Position numbers and translations under genes: made by a program. A stretch of DNA of 64,000 nucleotides from Desulfarculaceae bacterium (GTDB lineage: Bacteria > Desulfobacterota > Desulfarculia > Desulfarculales > Desulfarculaceae), in NCBI GenBank assembly GCA_021737645.1, contig JAIPDO010000013.1, positions 18,012-82,011 of the forward strand, written 5' to 3'. The stretch's first letter is position 1. The number at the start of each line of letters is the position of its first letter. Of this stretch, positions 52,652 to 60,620 are shown piece after piece. Under the pieces are notes generated by a model, which was not told where the DNA came from, did no database searches, and saw only the letters and a program-made list of their open reading frames with translations.

Positions 52652-54163
52652 CTAGTCCTCCTCCTGCCCCACGGTCTCCAGGTTCACCCCATTGGTCTCG
52701 ATGCCGAAGACCCAGGTGACCGCCGCGCCCGCCAGAGAGGTGCCCACCAGGATCATGAGCAGGGTGGAGATGCCCAGGTCGACCAGCAGCACCGGGAACC
52801 AGAAGGCGGTGAGCACCGCTCCCGCCTTGGCCACCGAGGCGGCCAGGCCCGCGCCCTTGCCCCGGATGGCGGTGGGGAACACCTCCCCGGCCAGGAGATA
52901 GGTCATGGAGTTGGGGCCCAGGTTGGTCATCAGGTTGAAGATCATGAAGCCGCCGAATATGTAGAGCATGGTGGGGCCGCCGGGGTCGATTTGGGACATG
53001 GCCGCCAGGGCCAGGCCCAGGCCGCAGCCGATAAAGCCCATCACCTGCAAGCGGATGCGCCCCACCCGGTCGGCCAGGAACACCGCCCCCAGGATGCCCA
53101 CTATGAGCAGCACGTCGATAAAGGCCGCGCCCTTGGCGGCCAGCATGTCGTTGTGGATGATCACGCTTATGCTGGTGGCGTACTGGGTTTCCGTCCCGAT
53201 GGCCGCGGCCAGGATGGTGGGGGTGAAGATGCCCAGGCCGTAAGTGCCCAGGTCTTGTAAGAACCAGGGCACCGCCGCCAAGATGGTGGGGCGCAGGTTC
53301 TTTTTGCTGAACAAGGCCCCATAGCCTCCGGCGCGCTGTTGTTTGCCGTCGCCCGCGGGCGCGGCCAGTTTGATCTCGCTGGGATAGGAGGGCTCGCGGC
53401 TCAGCAGACGCCGGGTGGCCTCCTCGGCCTCGGCCATGCGGCCCCGCACCACCAGCCAGTGGGGGCTCTGGGTCACGAAAAAGCGGCCGATGAACACCAG
53501 GGCCGCCGGGATGATGGCCGTGGCGTACATCCAGCGCCAGGCCTCCAGGCTGCCCGCCTTGTGCAAAATGAGGTAGCCCACCGCCGTGCCCACCAGGGCG
53601 CCCACCGCCTGGAAGCCGAAGGCCCCCAGCACCAGTCGGCCTCGCGCCTGGCTGGGTATGGACTCGGAGATGACCATGTGGGCGGTGGGGTAGTCGCAAC
53701 CCAGGGCCGCGCCCATGCCGAACAGAAACACCAGCAACCCGGTGTAGGTGTGGCTGAACACCAACAGCACCAGGCACAGCACGAACAGGGCCATCTCCAG
53801 GATGAACATCAGCTTGCGGCCCAGGTGGTCGGCTAGGCCGCCCAGAGCGGTGGCCCCCACCAGGATGCCCAACAGCGGCGCGGCCCCCACCATGCCCTTT
53901 TCCACCGCGCCCAGGTTGAACTCCCTGACGATCAGGGGCAGGGCCACGCCGGTCATGAACACCACCAGGCCCTCGAAGAACTTGCCCGCCGTGGCCAGCC
54001 ACCAGATGCGCCACTGCATGCCGGTGAGGGGAGAGGAAGGGGCGGGGGTGCCGTCGGCCCAGCAGGGAATTTCGTCTATGTATTCTTGGACGCTCTTGCC
54101 TTCTTGGCTTGGGGAAGCGGCGCAAGATGGTGCATCAGGTTGCGAAGGCACGTTTTCCTCCAT
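52652..54163 (-). CDS. MFS transporter, sugar/aromatic-acid porter type
   Basis: About 503 residues from ATG 54163; GTG 54259 would add 32. A soluble N-terminal region (about 50 residues) precedes twelve transmembrane helices. MFS signatures: GGLADHLGRKLMF between helices 2 and 3, ESIPSQARGRLVLGAF, and the second-half repeat FLADRVGRIRLQ; EVFPTAIRGKGAG is typical of the sugar-porter/AAHS groups. Substrate cannot be told. Divergent from the DUF6125 gene, with overlapping upstream ends. No terminator is visible after the stop. Confidence 0.88.
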   Translation of the reverse strand: MEENVPSQPDAPSCAASPSQEGKSVQEYIDEIPCWADGTPAPSSPLTGMQWRIWWLATAGKFFEGLVVFMTGVALPLIVREFNLGAVEKGMVGAAPLLGILVGATALGGLADHLGRKLMFILEMALFVLCLVLLVFSHTYTGLLVFLFGMGAALGCDYPTAHMVISESIPSQARGRLVLGAFGFQAVGALVGTAVGYLILHKAGSLEAWRWMYATAIIPAALVFIGRFFVTQSPHWLVVRGRMAEAEEATRRLLSREPSYPSEIKLAAPAGDGKQQRAGGYGALFSKKNLRPTILAAVPWFLQDLGTYGLGIFTPTILAAAIGTETQYATSISVIIHNDMLAAKGAAFIDVLLIVGILGAVFLADRVGRIRLQVMGFIGCGLGLALAAMSQIDPGGPTMLYIFGGFMIFNLMTNLGPNSMTYLLAGEVFPTAIRGKGAGLAASVAKAGAVLTAFWFPVLLVDLGISTLLMILVGTSLAGAAVTWVFGIETNGVNLETVGQEED

Positions 54164-54366
54164 AAACAAGGGCTGGTGAGGCTCCGGGCATTGTTTGATC
54201 GTCTGATCTTGCCTGACCAATGTTGCGCGCCGGTTACAGGCGGGACACCAAGCGGTCACTTGTCATACTAAATTGCGCCGAGGCCGTGATATACAGTAAC
54301 ATTATAGATCAATCACCCGCGCTTATCGTCCCGCGCGCCCGCACGGCGGCCACCAGGGGGTGTGCC

Positions 54367-54864
54367 ATGACCGCGCTGGAGCCTTCCCAGGTCAAGGAAC
54401 TGCTCAACAAAAACTGGATGACTCATGACGCCATGTGGTTCTTCCACTGCATGCAGAAGTACGGCATGGAAGACACCAACCAACTCAACCAGGCGGCGGT
54501 GCGCTCCATGGCCCGGATCGAGGCGGGGCGCCTGGCCAAGGCTCTGGGGCTGGAGTCGATTTCCTCACCCGAGGACCTGCGGCGCTTCGTGGAGGGGGTC
54601 TTTTCAGTGGTCAAGGCCGATTTCATGGACTTCACCTACGAGTATTTGCCCGACGGCTCCCTGCGCATGAACATGGGGGAGTGCTTCGCCCACCAGGGCA
54701 TGCAACGCCTGGGGGTGCTGGAGCAGTACCGCTGCGGCATCTACCTTAGGGTGGACACCTGGCTGGATGCCCTGGGGGTGGCCTATGAGGCCGGGCCCGC
54801 CTTTGAAGGCTGCCTCAAGCATCAGCAGAGCTCCTGCTATCGTCACTACCGCTTCACTTGGTAA
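54367..54864 (+). CDS. DUF6125-like protein
   Basis: 165 residues from ATG 54367, with AGGGGG upstream. Soluble, helical start NKNWMTHDAMWFFHCMQKYGMEDTNQLNQ, which I associate with the DUF6125 family (related to L-2-amino-thiazoline-4-carboxylate hydrolase-like proteins). Several Cys and His are visible in the second half (GECFAHQGM, YRCGIY, EGCLKHQQSSCYRHYRF) and could bind metal. Function unknown; lies just before dsrN-dsrD and is common in anaerobes. Confidence 0.75.
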   Translation: MTALEPSQVKELLNKNWMTHDAMWFFHCMQKYGMEDTNQLNQAAVRSMARIEAGRLAKALGLESISSPEDLRRFVEGVFSVVKADFMDFTYEYLPDGSLRMNMGECFAHQGMQRLGVLEQYRCGIYLRVDTWLDALGVAYEAGPAFEGCLKHQQSSCYRHYRFTW

Positions 54865-54873
54865 AAGACCCCG

Positions 54874-54946
54874 CAAAACTTAGCCGCGCCGCTTGCCTAC
54901 GGCGCGCTTAAGGGTTATGTATGCATAGCTAAGTTTTGTACAAAAC
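54874..54946 (+). promoter_or_regulatory. Inverted repeats and palindrome in the dsrN leader
   Basis: CAAAACTTAGC (54874-54884) and GCTAAGTTTTG (54928-54938) are a perfect 11-bp inverted repeat. Between them CGCGCCG/CGGCGCG (54885-54891/54900-54906) forms a hairpin. GTTTTGTACAAAAC (54933-54946) is a perfect 14-base palindrome that overlaps the right arm, so the two structures exclude each other. May be an operator, an RNA switch or the terminator of the gene before. Confidence 0.5.
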
Positions 54947-54965
54947 CCGATTTGGATTACCCCAG

Positions 54966-56345
54966 ATGCCCCCGGTACCCCCCCGCATGGTGGTGGCCGC
55001 CCTCAGGGGCGGCAGCGGCAAGACCACCCTCACCCTCGGCCTGATACAGGCCTTGGCCGATTTGGGCCTGGCCGTGGCTCCCTTCAAGAAGGGGCCGGAC
55101 TACATCGACCCCTTCTGGCTCTCCGAGGCGGCCGGGGCGCCCTGCCGCAACCTGGACCCCTTTCTCATGGGCCCGGACCAGGTGCGCCGCTCATTCGCCT
55201 ACTACTCCCGCGGGTTCCAGGCGGCGGTGATCGAAGGCAACCGGGGGCTGTTCGACGGCATGGACGCGGCGGGCTCCTACTCCACCGCCGAGCTGGCCAA
55301 GACCCTGGAAGCGCCGGTGATCCTGGCCCTGGACTGCACCATGGCCAGCCGCAGCGTGGCCGCCGTGGCCCTGGGCTGCCAACACTACGACCCAGCGCTC
55401 AACCTGGCCGGGTTCATCCTCAACCCGGTGGGCACCTCCCGCCAGGAGGGGGTGGTGCGCCGGGCGGTGGAGGACGCCACCGGCCTGCCGGTCTTGGGCG
55501 CGGTGCCCCGCCTGAAGCTGGACATGCCCGAGAGGCACATGGGCCTGGTGCCCCCCCAGGAGCATGAGAGGGTGGCCGGCGCCCTGCACAACGCGGCCCG
55601 CAGCGTGGCCGCCCACGTGGACCTGGAGCGGGTGCGCGCCATCATGGATCAGGCTCCGGCCTGGAGCGAGGGCCAACCGCCTCAGGGGCTCATGCCCCCC
55701 AGCCCGCCCAGCGGCCCCCGGCCCCGCATCGGGGTGGTGCGCGACGCGGCCTTCGGCTTCTACTACCCCGAGAACCTGGAGGCCCTGACCAACTTCGGGG
55801 CGGACCTGGTGTTTTGCTCGGCCCTGGCCGATGCCGGGCTGCCCCCGGTGGACGCTCTGTACCTGGGCGGGGGCTTTCCCGAGACCCACGCCCCGGAGCT
55901 GGCGGCCAACGCCTCCTTCCGGGCCTCGCTGGCCACCGCCGCCCAAGGCGGCCTGCCTATCTACGCCGAGTGCGGCGGGCTCATGTACCTGGGACGCCGT
56001 CTTATCGTGGACGGCCGGCCTTGGGACATGGCCGGGGTGTTGCCGGTGGACTTCGCCATGAAGCGCCGCCCCCAGGGCCACGGCTACACCCAGTGCCGGG
56101 TGGAGAAACAAAATCCCTTTTGGCCGGTGGGCTATGAGTTCAAGGCCCACGAGTTCCACTACTCCGAGCCTCACCCCCAGCCCGGGGCCGAGCTGGAGTT
56201 GGTTTACCGGGTGATCCGGGGCAAGGGGCTCATCGGCGACATGGGCGGCCTGGTGCTGAACAAGGTGCTGGGAACCTACCACCACGTGCACGTTTTGGGC
56301 TCGCCGGGCTGGGCTTCGGGCCTGGTGGAGGCGGCCAAAGTCTAG
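54966..56345 (+). CDS. dsrN: Cobyrinate a,c-diamide synthase-like siroheme amidase (DsrN)
   Basis: 459 residues from ATG 54966; TTG 54936 and ATG 54987 are alternatives, none with a strong ribosome binding site. N-terminal P-loop synthetase domain (GGSGKTTLTLG, FKKGPDYIDPFW, EGNRGLFDGMD) and C-terminal class I glutaminase-like domain with the Cys in IYAECGGLMYLG and the His in FKAHEFHYSE. CbiA/CobB amidates cobyrinate; the dsr-linked homologue DsrN is held to amidate siroheme for sulfite reductase. It is 80 bases ahead of dsrD, which supports the DsrN role; a cobalamin role is not excluded. Confidence 0.9.
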   Translation: MPPVPPRMVVAALRGGSGKTTLTLGLIQALADLGLAVAPFKKGPDYIDPFWLSEAAGAPCRNLDPFLMGPDQVRRSFAYYSRGFQAAVIEGNRGLFDGMDAAGSYSTAELAKTLEAPVILALDCTMASRSVAAVALGCQHYDPALNLAGFILNPVGTSRQEGVVRRAVEDATGLPVLGAVPRLKLDMPERHMGLVPPQEHERVAGALHNAARSVAAHVDLERVRAIMDQAPAWSEGQPPQGLMPPSPPSGPRPRIGVVRDAAFGFYYPENLEALTNFGADLVFCSALADAGLPPVDALYLGGGFPETHAPELAANASFRASLATAAQGGLPIYAECGGLMYLGRRLIVDGRPWDMAGVLPVDFAMKRRPQGHGYTQCRVEKQNPFWPVGYEFKAHEFHYSEPHPQPGAELELVYRVIRGKGLIGDMGGLVLNKVLGTYHHVHVLGSPGWASGLVEAAKV

Positions 56346-56352
56346 GAATAAC

Positions 56353-56384
56353 TTGACACCACAGCCAGTGCTGGCTATGGTGTC
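56353..56384 (+). promoter_or_regulatory. Promoter overlapping a hairpin between dsrN and dsrD
   Basis: TTGACA (56353-56358), 17 bases, TATGGT (56376-56381) read as a sigma-70 promoter for dsrD. The same bases form a long hairpin: GACACCACAGCCAG (56355-56368) with CTGGCTATGGTGTC (56371-56384), one mismatch, no T-run. It may both start a dsrD transcript and shield or process the readthrough dsrN transcript. Confidence 0.65.
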
Positions 56385-56425
56385 CTGTGTTGTGAAAAAA
56401 GCTCCAATCCTGGGAGGAATACCTG

Positions 56426-56665
56426 ATGGCCACTGAGCAAGAAATCCGCGACCTCGTCATCCAGGTCATGGAAAAGAAGAAGAAACGCATGATGATGAAG
56501 GACCTCCTGAAAGAGGTTCAGAAGCTGGACGAAAGCGTGGAAAAGCGTCCCCTGAAGAAGGCGACCACCGCCATGATTCAGGACCAGAGCCTACAGTACT
56601 GGTCGAGCGGCTCCACCACCTACTTCGCCCTGCCCGGCGGCAAGCACGCCGAGGGCGAGGACTAA
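56426..56665 (+). CDS. dsrD: DsrD, sulfite reductase-associated winged-helix protein
   Basis: 79 residues, the normal size. A winged-helix fold with the family's most conserved stretch SLQYWSSGSTTYFALPGGK and a basic helix (VMEKKKKRMMMKDLL). DsrD has been reported to stimulate DsrAB activity and is a marker of the reductive pathway. GGGAGG precedes the ATG. Usually it follows dsrAB directly; here it is 7.7 kb away, behind dsrN. Confidence 0.95.
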   Translation: MATEQEIRDLVIQVMEKKKKRMMMKDLLKEVQKLDESVEKRPLKKATTAMIQDQSLQYWSSGSTTYFALPGGKHAEGED

Positions 56666-56680
56666 AACTGCGCCAGCTCC

Positions 56681-56705
56681 GGCCCCACTTTATGGGGCCT
56701 TTTTT
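56681..56705 (+). terminator. Rho-independent terminator after dsrD
   Basis: GGCCCCA (56681-56687) and TGGGGCC (56693-56699), loop CTTTA, then six Ts. It starts 16 bases after the dsrD stop. Confidence 0.9.
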
Positions 56706-56791
56706 CTCCTCCGCCATAGACCGGGCCGGCAGGTTCGTTCCCTGGCGGAGGGTTGTTTTTTAGGGGTGAGTCCCCTGAAGGCTAGACGCCC

Positions 56792-57442
56792 ATGAGCAAG
56801 ATAGAAGACCCCAGCGGCATCCCGGAAGACGATTTTCTGCGGGAAGGGCTGGTAGACCGGCTGACCCAGTATCTTGAGGCCGAGCCAAAGGCCTGGCACG
56901 TGCGCTACAACCTTGGGGTGGCCCTGATGCAACAGGGCGATGTGGACGAGGCCCTCATGCAGTTCCGCCAGGTCATGGCCGAGTCGCCCAAGCACCTGGA
57001 GAGCATGGTCAACGTGGCGGCCATTCACCTGGGCAAGGGCCAGCCGGAAGATGCGCTAAGGGTGCTCAGCGCCGCCCTTAAGGTTTGGGACATCCCCATG
57101 GTGCGGGCCAACCTCGGGGTGGCCTATTTGCAGATGGACCGCCTGGAAGATGCGGCCTATCAGCTCAAGGAGGCCCTCAACGGCGCGCCCAACATGCCCG
57201 ACGCCCTGACCAACCTGAGCACCGTTTTCTTGCGCACCGGGGAGACGGACAATGCTGAGAAGGCCGCCCGCCAAGCCCTGGACCTCAACGAAAATTTCGC
57301 CATGGCCCACAATAACCTGGCGGTGATCCTCAGCGAAAAGGGCCAAACCGAGCAGGCTCGCTTCCACGCGGTGCGGGCGCGGGAGTTGGGATATGAGGTG
57401 CATCCCCAGCTTGCGGAGCAGTTGGGTTTGCCCCAGGCGTGA
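56792..57442 (+). CDS. TPR protein downstream of dsrD
   Basis: 216 residues, no signal peptide. Five tetratricopeptide repeats (VRYNLGVALMQQGDVDEALMQ, MVNVAAIHLGKGQPEDALRV, RANLGVAYLQMDRLEDAAYQ, LTNLSTVFLRTGETDNAEKA, HNNLAVILSEKGQTEQARFH). Cytoplasmic scaffold by family. It lies between dsrD and a ferredoxin gene; a link to sulfite reduction is only suggested by place. Confidence 0.88.
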   Translation: MSKIEDPSGIPEDDFLREGLVDRLTQYLEAEPKAWHVRYNLGVALMQQGDVDEALMQFRQVMAESPKHLESMVNVAAIHLGKGQPEDALRVLSAALKVWDIPMVRANLGVAYLQMDRLEDAAYQLKEALNGAPNMPDALTNLSTVFLRTGETDNAEKAARQALDLNENFAMAHNNLAVILSEKGQTEQARFHAVRARELGYEVHPQLAEQLGLPQA

Positions 57443-57676
57443 CGCCGGGAAAAACAAGAGGAAATTATTCACTTGACCAAACGGCTTCTGACCGTTATTG
57501 ACAAGAAGTAATTTTCACCCCCGGCGGCCTACTGGCGGCTGATTCGGCCCCGCGCATAGCGGACCACGGGCGGTTGGGTAAAGGCTACGATACCGCTCCC
57601 CAGGGGGCGGAAGGATCATAGTTTTTTAGAGATTTCGGGGGCTCCCCGAACAACTTTGCCAATCAAGGAGGACATT

Positions 57677-57862
57677 ATGTTCGAGGTGGTGGTTGACGCT
57701 GAAAAGTGCATCGGCGATGAGGAATGCGTAGAGGTCTGCCCGGTAGACGTGTATGAAATGCAAGACGGCAAGGCCGTGCCGGTCAACGCCGAAGAGTGCC
57801 TCGGCTGCGAGAGCTGTATTGAGGTGTGCGAGCAGGATGCCATTACGGTGACCGAGACCTAG
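57677..57862 (+). CDS. Dicluster ferredoxin with an Asp in place of one cluster Cys
   Basis: 61 residues from ATG 57677, with AAGGAGG five bases upstream. Two cluster motifs: CIGDEECVEVCPVD, in which the second Cys of CxxCxxCxxxCP is Asp, and CLGCESCIEVCEQD with all four Cys. The same Cys-to-Asp change is known in Desulfovibrio africanus ferredoxin III and Pyrococcus furiosus ferredoxin, where the cluster is labile or converts between [3Fe-4S] and [4Fe-4S]. Ferredoxins are often found beside dsr genes and may feed electrons to sulfite reductase. It has its own terminator. Confidence 0.95.
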   Translation: MFEVVVDAEKCIGDEECVEVCPVDVYEMQDGKAVPVNAEECLGCESCIEVCEQDAITVTET

Positions 57863-57887
57863 GCGACCTTCGCTAGCTGAATGTTTC

Positions 57888-57925
57888 AACCGGATCCCGG
57901 CCATTAGGTCGGGACCCGGTTTTTT
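57888..57925 (+). terminator. Rho-independent terminator after the ferredoxin gene
   Basis: AACCGGATCCCG and CGGGACCCGGTT pair with one mismatch, followed by TTTTT (57919-57925). Confidence 0.85.
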
Positions 57926-57942
57926 ATGCCCTGGCGTCCTCA

Positions 57943-58028
57943 GGCGACGGCATGCTGCGTTGCCGGCACCTTATCTTGGGCTCCCTAAGAAGTTTCTCCG
58001 AGAGCCGATGCCGGTGGCTGGCGCAGCC
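57943..58028 (+). repeat. Dispersed repeat family C, copy 3, with inverted ends
   Basis: GGCGACGGCATGCTGCGTTGCCGGC at the left (compare 32240-32260 and 24790-24808). The right end, 58007-58028, starts GATGCCGGTGGC and is the reverse complement of 32225-32246 with one extra base. The element thus carries both ends in inverted orientation, as a small mobile repeat would. Confidence 0.6.
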
Positions 58029-58032
58029 GAAC

Positions 58033-58067
58033 AAATAAAAGAGGGGCGGTCCATGGGACCGGCCCTC
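58033..58067 (-). terminator. Rho-independent terminator after the cytochrome gene
   Basis: On the minus strand GAGGG-C-CGGTCC and GGACCG-C-CCCTC form an 11-bp stem with one central mismatch, followed by TTTTATTTG. It starts 35 bases after the cytochrome stop. Confidence 0.8.
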
Positions 58068-58102
58068 TCAACCCTCTCTAAATCGCGGCTAGCGAACGGT
58101 GC

Positions 58103-58516
58103 CTATCCCTTGGGATGGCACTCGTTGCACTTGCGGGGGCCCTTCTTGGCCGCCTTGTGGCAGTCGCGGCAGTTCTTATGGAAGGCGTTGTACAGGCTGA
58201 GCACCTTGCCCTGGTTCTTTTTGGGGCTGGTGTGGCAAGCCGCGCACTGTTGAACCTTGTCGCCGTCCTTGAAGACGTTCTTGCCGTCCTTGTACACGTG
58301 GTGGCACTCGGTACAGGCCAGCTTGTGGTCCACGGAGTGCTTCTTGTGGGTGAACTCCACCGCGCTCTTCTTGGGCTTCTTGAAGAGCTTGTCCTGGATC
58401 TTGAAGCTGTCCTCTACCTTGCCCGACTTGGTGTCCTGGGCAACGGCCACCGTGCCAAGCATGGCGACCACGGCAAAAGCCAACGCCACCAATACGGCGA
58501 TGCTGCACTTCTTCAT
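58103..58516 (-). CDS. Tetraheme class III cytochrome c3
   Basis: 137 residues from ATG 58516. Signal peptide (1-26, ending AVAQ), so periplasmic. Four CxxCH haem motifs: CTECH, CAACH, CRDCH and CNECH. Extra His residues before and between them (FTHKKHSVDH, AFHKN) supply the distal ligands, the c3 pattern. Mature size of about 110 residues fits. Cytochrome c3 takes electrons from periplasmic hydrogenases and formate dehydrogenases to membrane complexes. The open frame upstream of ATG 58516 is not used. AGGGAT precedes the start. Confidence 0.94.
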   Translation of the reverse strand: MKKCSIAVLVALAFAVVAMLGTVAVAQDTKSGKVEDSFKIQDKLFKKPKKSAVEFTHKKHSVDHKLACTECHHVYKDGKNVFKDGDKVQQCAACHTSPKKNQGKVLSLYNAFHKNCRDCHKAAKKGPRKCNECHPKG

Positions 58517-58672
58517 ATCCCTGTAACCTCCCCGGTTGCTACGAGCTTTATAAAAAGCGAAAAACTTCACTAGTTGGGCAATATATAGGACAAGGAGCGG
58601 GGGGTTGTCAAGGGTTTTCCCCAGAAACCCGCACACCTAACCCCTTGAAAAACCATACTGCCTCTACTCTAT

Positions 58673-59473
58673 TTAAACCAGACGGGCCTCCTGGGCCTTG
58701 GCCGCGGCCCATAGCGCCTCCCGCCTTTCGGCGCTCATATCCTCCAGGGCCACGCCCTGCTGGGCGGCCATGGCCTCCATGGCCTCAAAGCGCCGGGTGA
58801 AGCGCCGGTTGGCCTCCCTAAGGGCGGCCTCGGCCCCCAGGCCCTGGTGGCGGGCCCACTGGGCCCAGGAGAAAAGCACGTCGCCCAGTTCGGCCTGCTC
58901 ATTTTCCGGCCCGGCGGCGGCCAACTCATCGGTTTCCTCGCCGATTTTGGCCCACACCCCGGACGCGTCGTCCCAGTCGAAGCCCACCTTGGCCGCCCGG
59001 GAGCCCAAACGCTGGGCTCGGAGCAGGGCCGGAGCGCCTTTGGGCACGCTGTCCAACAGGCCCTGGGGGCTGTCCTGGCGCTCCTGGCGCTTGATCTGGC
59101 TCCAGCGCTCTTTCACCTCGGCGGCGTCCTGGGCCTTGGCCTCGCCGAAGACGTGGGGGTGGCGGCGCACCATCTTGGCGCGCACCTCCCCGATCACCTC
59201 GCTCAGATCGAACTGCCCGGCCTCGGCGAAGAGCTGGGCCTGGAACACCACCTGGAACAGCAGGTCGCCCAACTCGCCGCGCACCTCATCCGGGGTGCCG
59301 GATTCTATGGCCTCGGTGGCTTCGTAGGCTTCTTCCAATAGATAGGCCGCCGCGCTCACCGGGGTCTGCTCCCGGTCCCAGGGGCAGCCGTCCGGGGCGC
59401 GCAAACGCGCCGCCAACTCGGCCAGGGCTTCCAGGGCGGGACCGAGTCCATCTCCGCCGGGTTTATCCGTCAT
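58673..59473 (-). CDS. mazG: Nucleoside triphosphate pyrophosphohydrolase MazG
   Basis: 266 residues from ATG 59473. Two MazG-type helical modules. The first has DGCPWDREQTP, EEAYEATEAIESG and GELGDLLFQVVFQA, giving the EExxE...ExxD metal-binding set; the second has KIGEETDEL and AELGDVLFSWAQWA. MazG clears NTPs, including aberrant or stress-linked ones. ATG 59473 is three bases from the CvpA-like stop, so the two are one transcript. The longer frame upstream is a shadow of the CvpA-like gene. Confidence 0.94.
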   Translation of the reverse strand: MTDKPGGDGLGPALEALAELAARLRAPDGCPWDREQTPVSAAAYLLEEAYEATEAIESGTPDEVRGELGDLLFQVVFQAQLFAEAGQFDLSEVIGEVRAKMVRRHPHVFGEAKAQDAAEVKERWSQIKRQERQDSPQGLLDSVPKGAPALLRAQRLGSRAAKVGFDWDDASGVWAKIGEETDELAAAGPENEQAELGDVLFSWAQWARHQGLGAEAALREANRRFTRRFEAMEAMAAQQGVALEDMSAERREALWAAAKAQEARLV

Positions 59474-59475
59474 GG

Positions 59476-60021
59476 TTATTTTTTCTGCTTGGGGTCCGGT
59501 TTGACCAGCCCGGCCTTTTCCTGGAGGTTGCCCAGGAAATTGTCGGGGATCATGTCCTTGATGAAGTTGCCCGCGCTCACCACGAAAGGGGCCACCATGG
59601 ACTGGCGCAGGGGGGCCATGGTGTTGAAGGGATTGACCAACAACAGCAGGTTGATGAGCAGGTAGCAGATAAGAAGGCCCTTGACCAGGCCCACTCCCGC
59701 GCCCAAAAGGCGGTCCAGGCCCGAAAGGGGGCCGGAGAGAATGAGCCGCTGCAACATGCCGCCTATATAAAGGAAGATGGCGAAGACCACCAGCAGGATT
59801 ACGGCGAAGGCCAGCGCCGGCCACCATGCGGCCTGCACCCCGCTGAGGCGTTCCAGCATGATTCCCAGATTTTGGTAGAACATCACGCTGGCCACTATGG
59901 CGGCCACCGCCCCCACCAGGCCTATGACCTCGCGCACGAAACCGCGCATCAGGGCCTTCACCAAAAAGAAGACCATGATGATCAACAGCCCCAGGTCCAG
60001 TAAATTCGGCATCTGTTGCAT
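59476..60021 (-). CDS. CvpA-family membrane protein
   Basis: 181 residues, four transmembrane helices (DLGLLIIMVFFLVKALMRGF, EVIGLVGAVAAIVASVMFY, WWPALAFAVILLVVFAIFLY, LLICYLLINLLLLV). LMRGFVREVIGLVGAVAAI is the family's conserved first loop. CvpA proteins are tied to colicin V production and, more generally, to envelope and biofilm traits; the exact role is unclear. An inner ATG at 60012 (MPNLLD) is a possible start. Cotranscribed with mazG. Confidence 0.88.
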   Translation of the reverse strand: MQQMPNLLDLGLLIIMVFFLVKALMRGFVREVIGLVGAVAAIVASVMFYQNLGIMLERLSGVQAAWWPALAFAVILLVVFAIFLYIGGMLQRLILSGPLSGLDRLLGAGVGLVKGLLICYLLINLLLLVNPFNTMAPLRQSMVAPFVVSAGNFIKDMIPDNFLGNLQEKAGLVKPDPKQKK

Positions 60022-60194
60022 AGTGCTCCCACCTGTAGCACGGCGGGGGCGAAAAAGTCAAGATGTTCGCTATCGGTCTAAAATAGAATAAACAATAATA
60101 ACAATAGCTTATACTGAAAAGCCTCCGGCGGGCCCCGGTGGGGGCTTGTTGCTAGGGCGGGTGGGTGCGTGGTAAAGGTTGATTTGGAGATATC

Positions 60195-60614
60195 ATGGCA
60201 ATTTATCGTCGAATTCTGGAATTGGACGGCACGGCGGACACCGATATCCACGAGGTGACCGGCCAGGTGGCCAAGGTGGCGGCGGACAGCGGCCTGGACC
60301 AGGGCAGCGTGCTGGTGTTCACCCCCGGCTCCACCGCGGCGGTGACCACCATCGAGTACGAGTCCGGCGCGCTCAGCGACTTGGGGCGCCTGCTGGAGAC
60401 CCTGGCCCCGGCGGGCGGCGAGTACGCTCACAACCAGCGCTGGGGCGACGGCAACGGCTACAGCCATCTGCGCTCCGCCCTGGTGGGGCCCTCGCTCACC
60501 GTCCCCCTGGAGGCGGGCGGCCTCATGCTGGGCACCTGGCAGCAGATCGTGGTCTTGGATTTCGACAACCGGCCCCGCCGCCGCAAGGTGGTGGTGACCG
60601 TGCAGGGCGAGTAG
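60195..60614 (+). CDS. YjbQ-family protein, divergent paralogue
   Basis: 139 residues spanning the YjbQ fold: VFTPGSTAAVTTIEYE, YAHNQRWGDGNGYSHLRSALVGPS and LMLGTWQQIVVLDFDNRPR. Where the other copy (23560) has PHTTAAV, this has PGSTAAV, so one conserved His is lost; the second block keeps its His and has the classical GDGN. The two probably differ in substrate. It ends six bases before phoH, heading the phoH-ybeY set. Confidence 0.9.
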   Translation: MAIYRRILELDGTADTDIHEVTGQVAKVAADSGLDQGSVLVFTPGSTAAVTTIEYESGALSDLGRLLETLAPAGGEYAHNQRWGDGNGYSHLRSALVGPSLTVPLEAGGLMLGTWQQIVVLDFDNRPRRRKVVVTVQGE

Positions 60615-60620
60615 GGGAAT

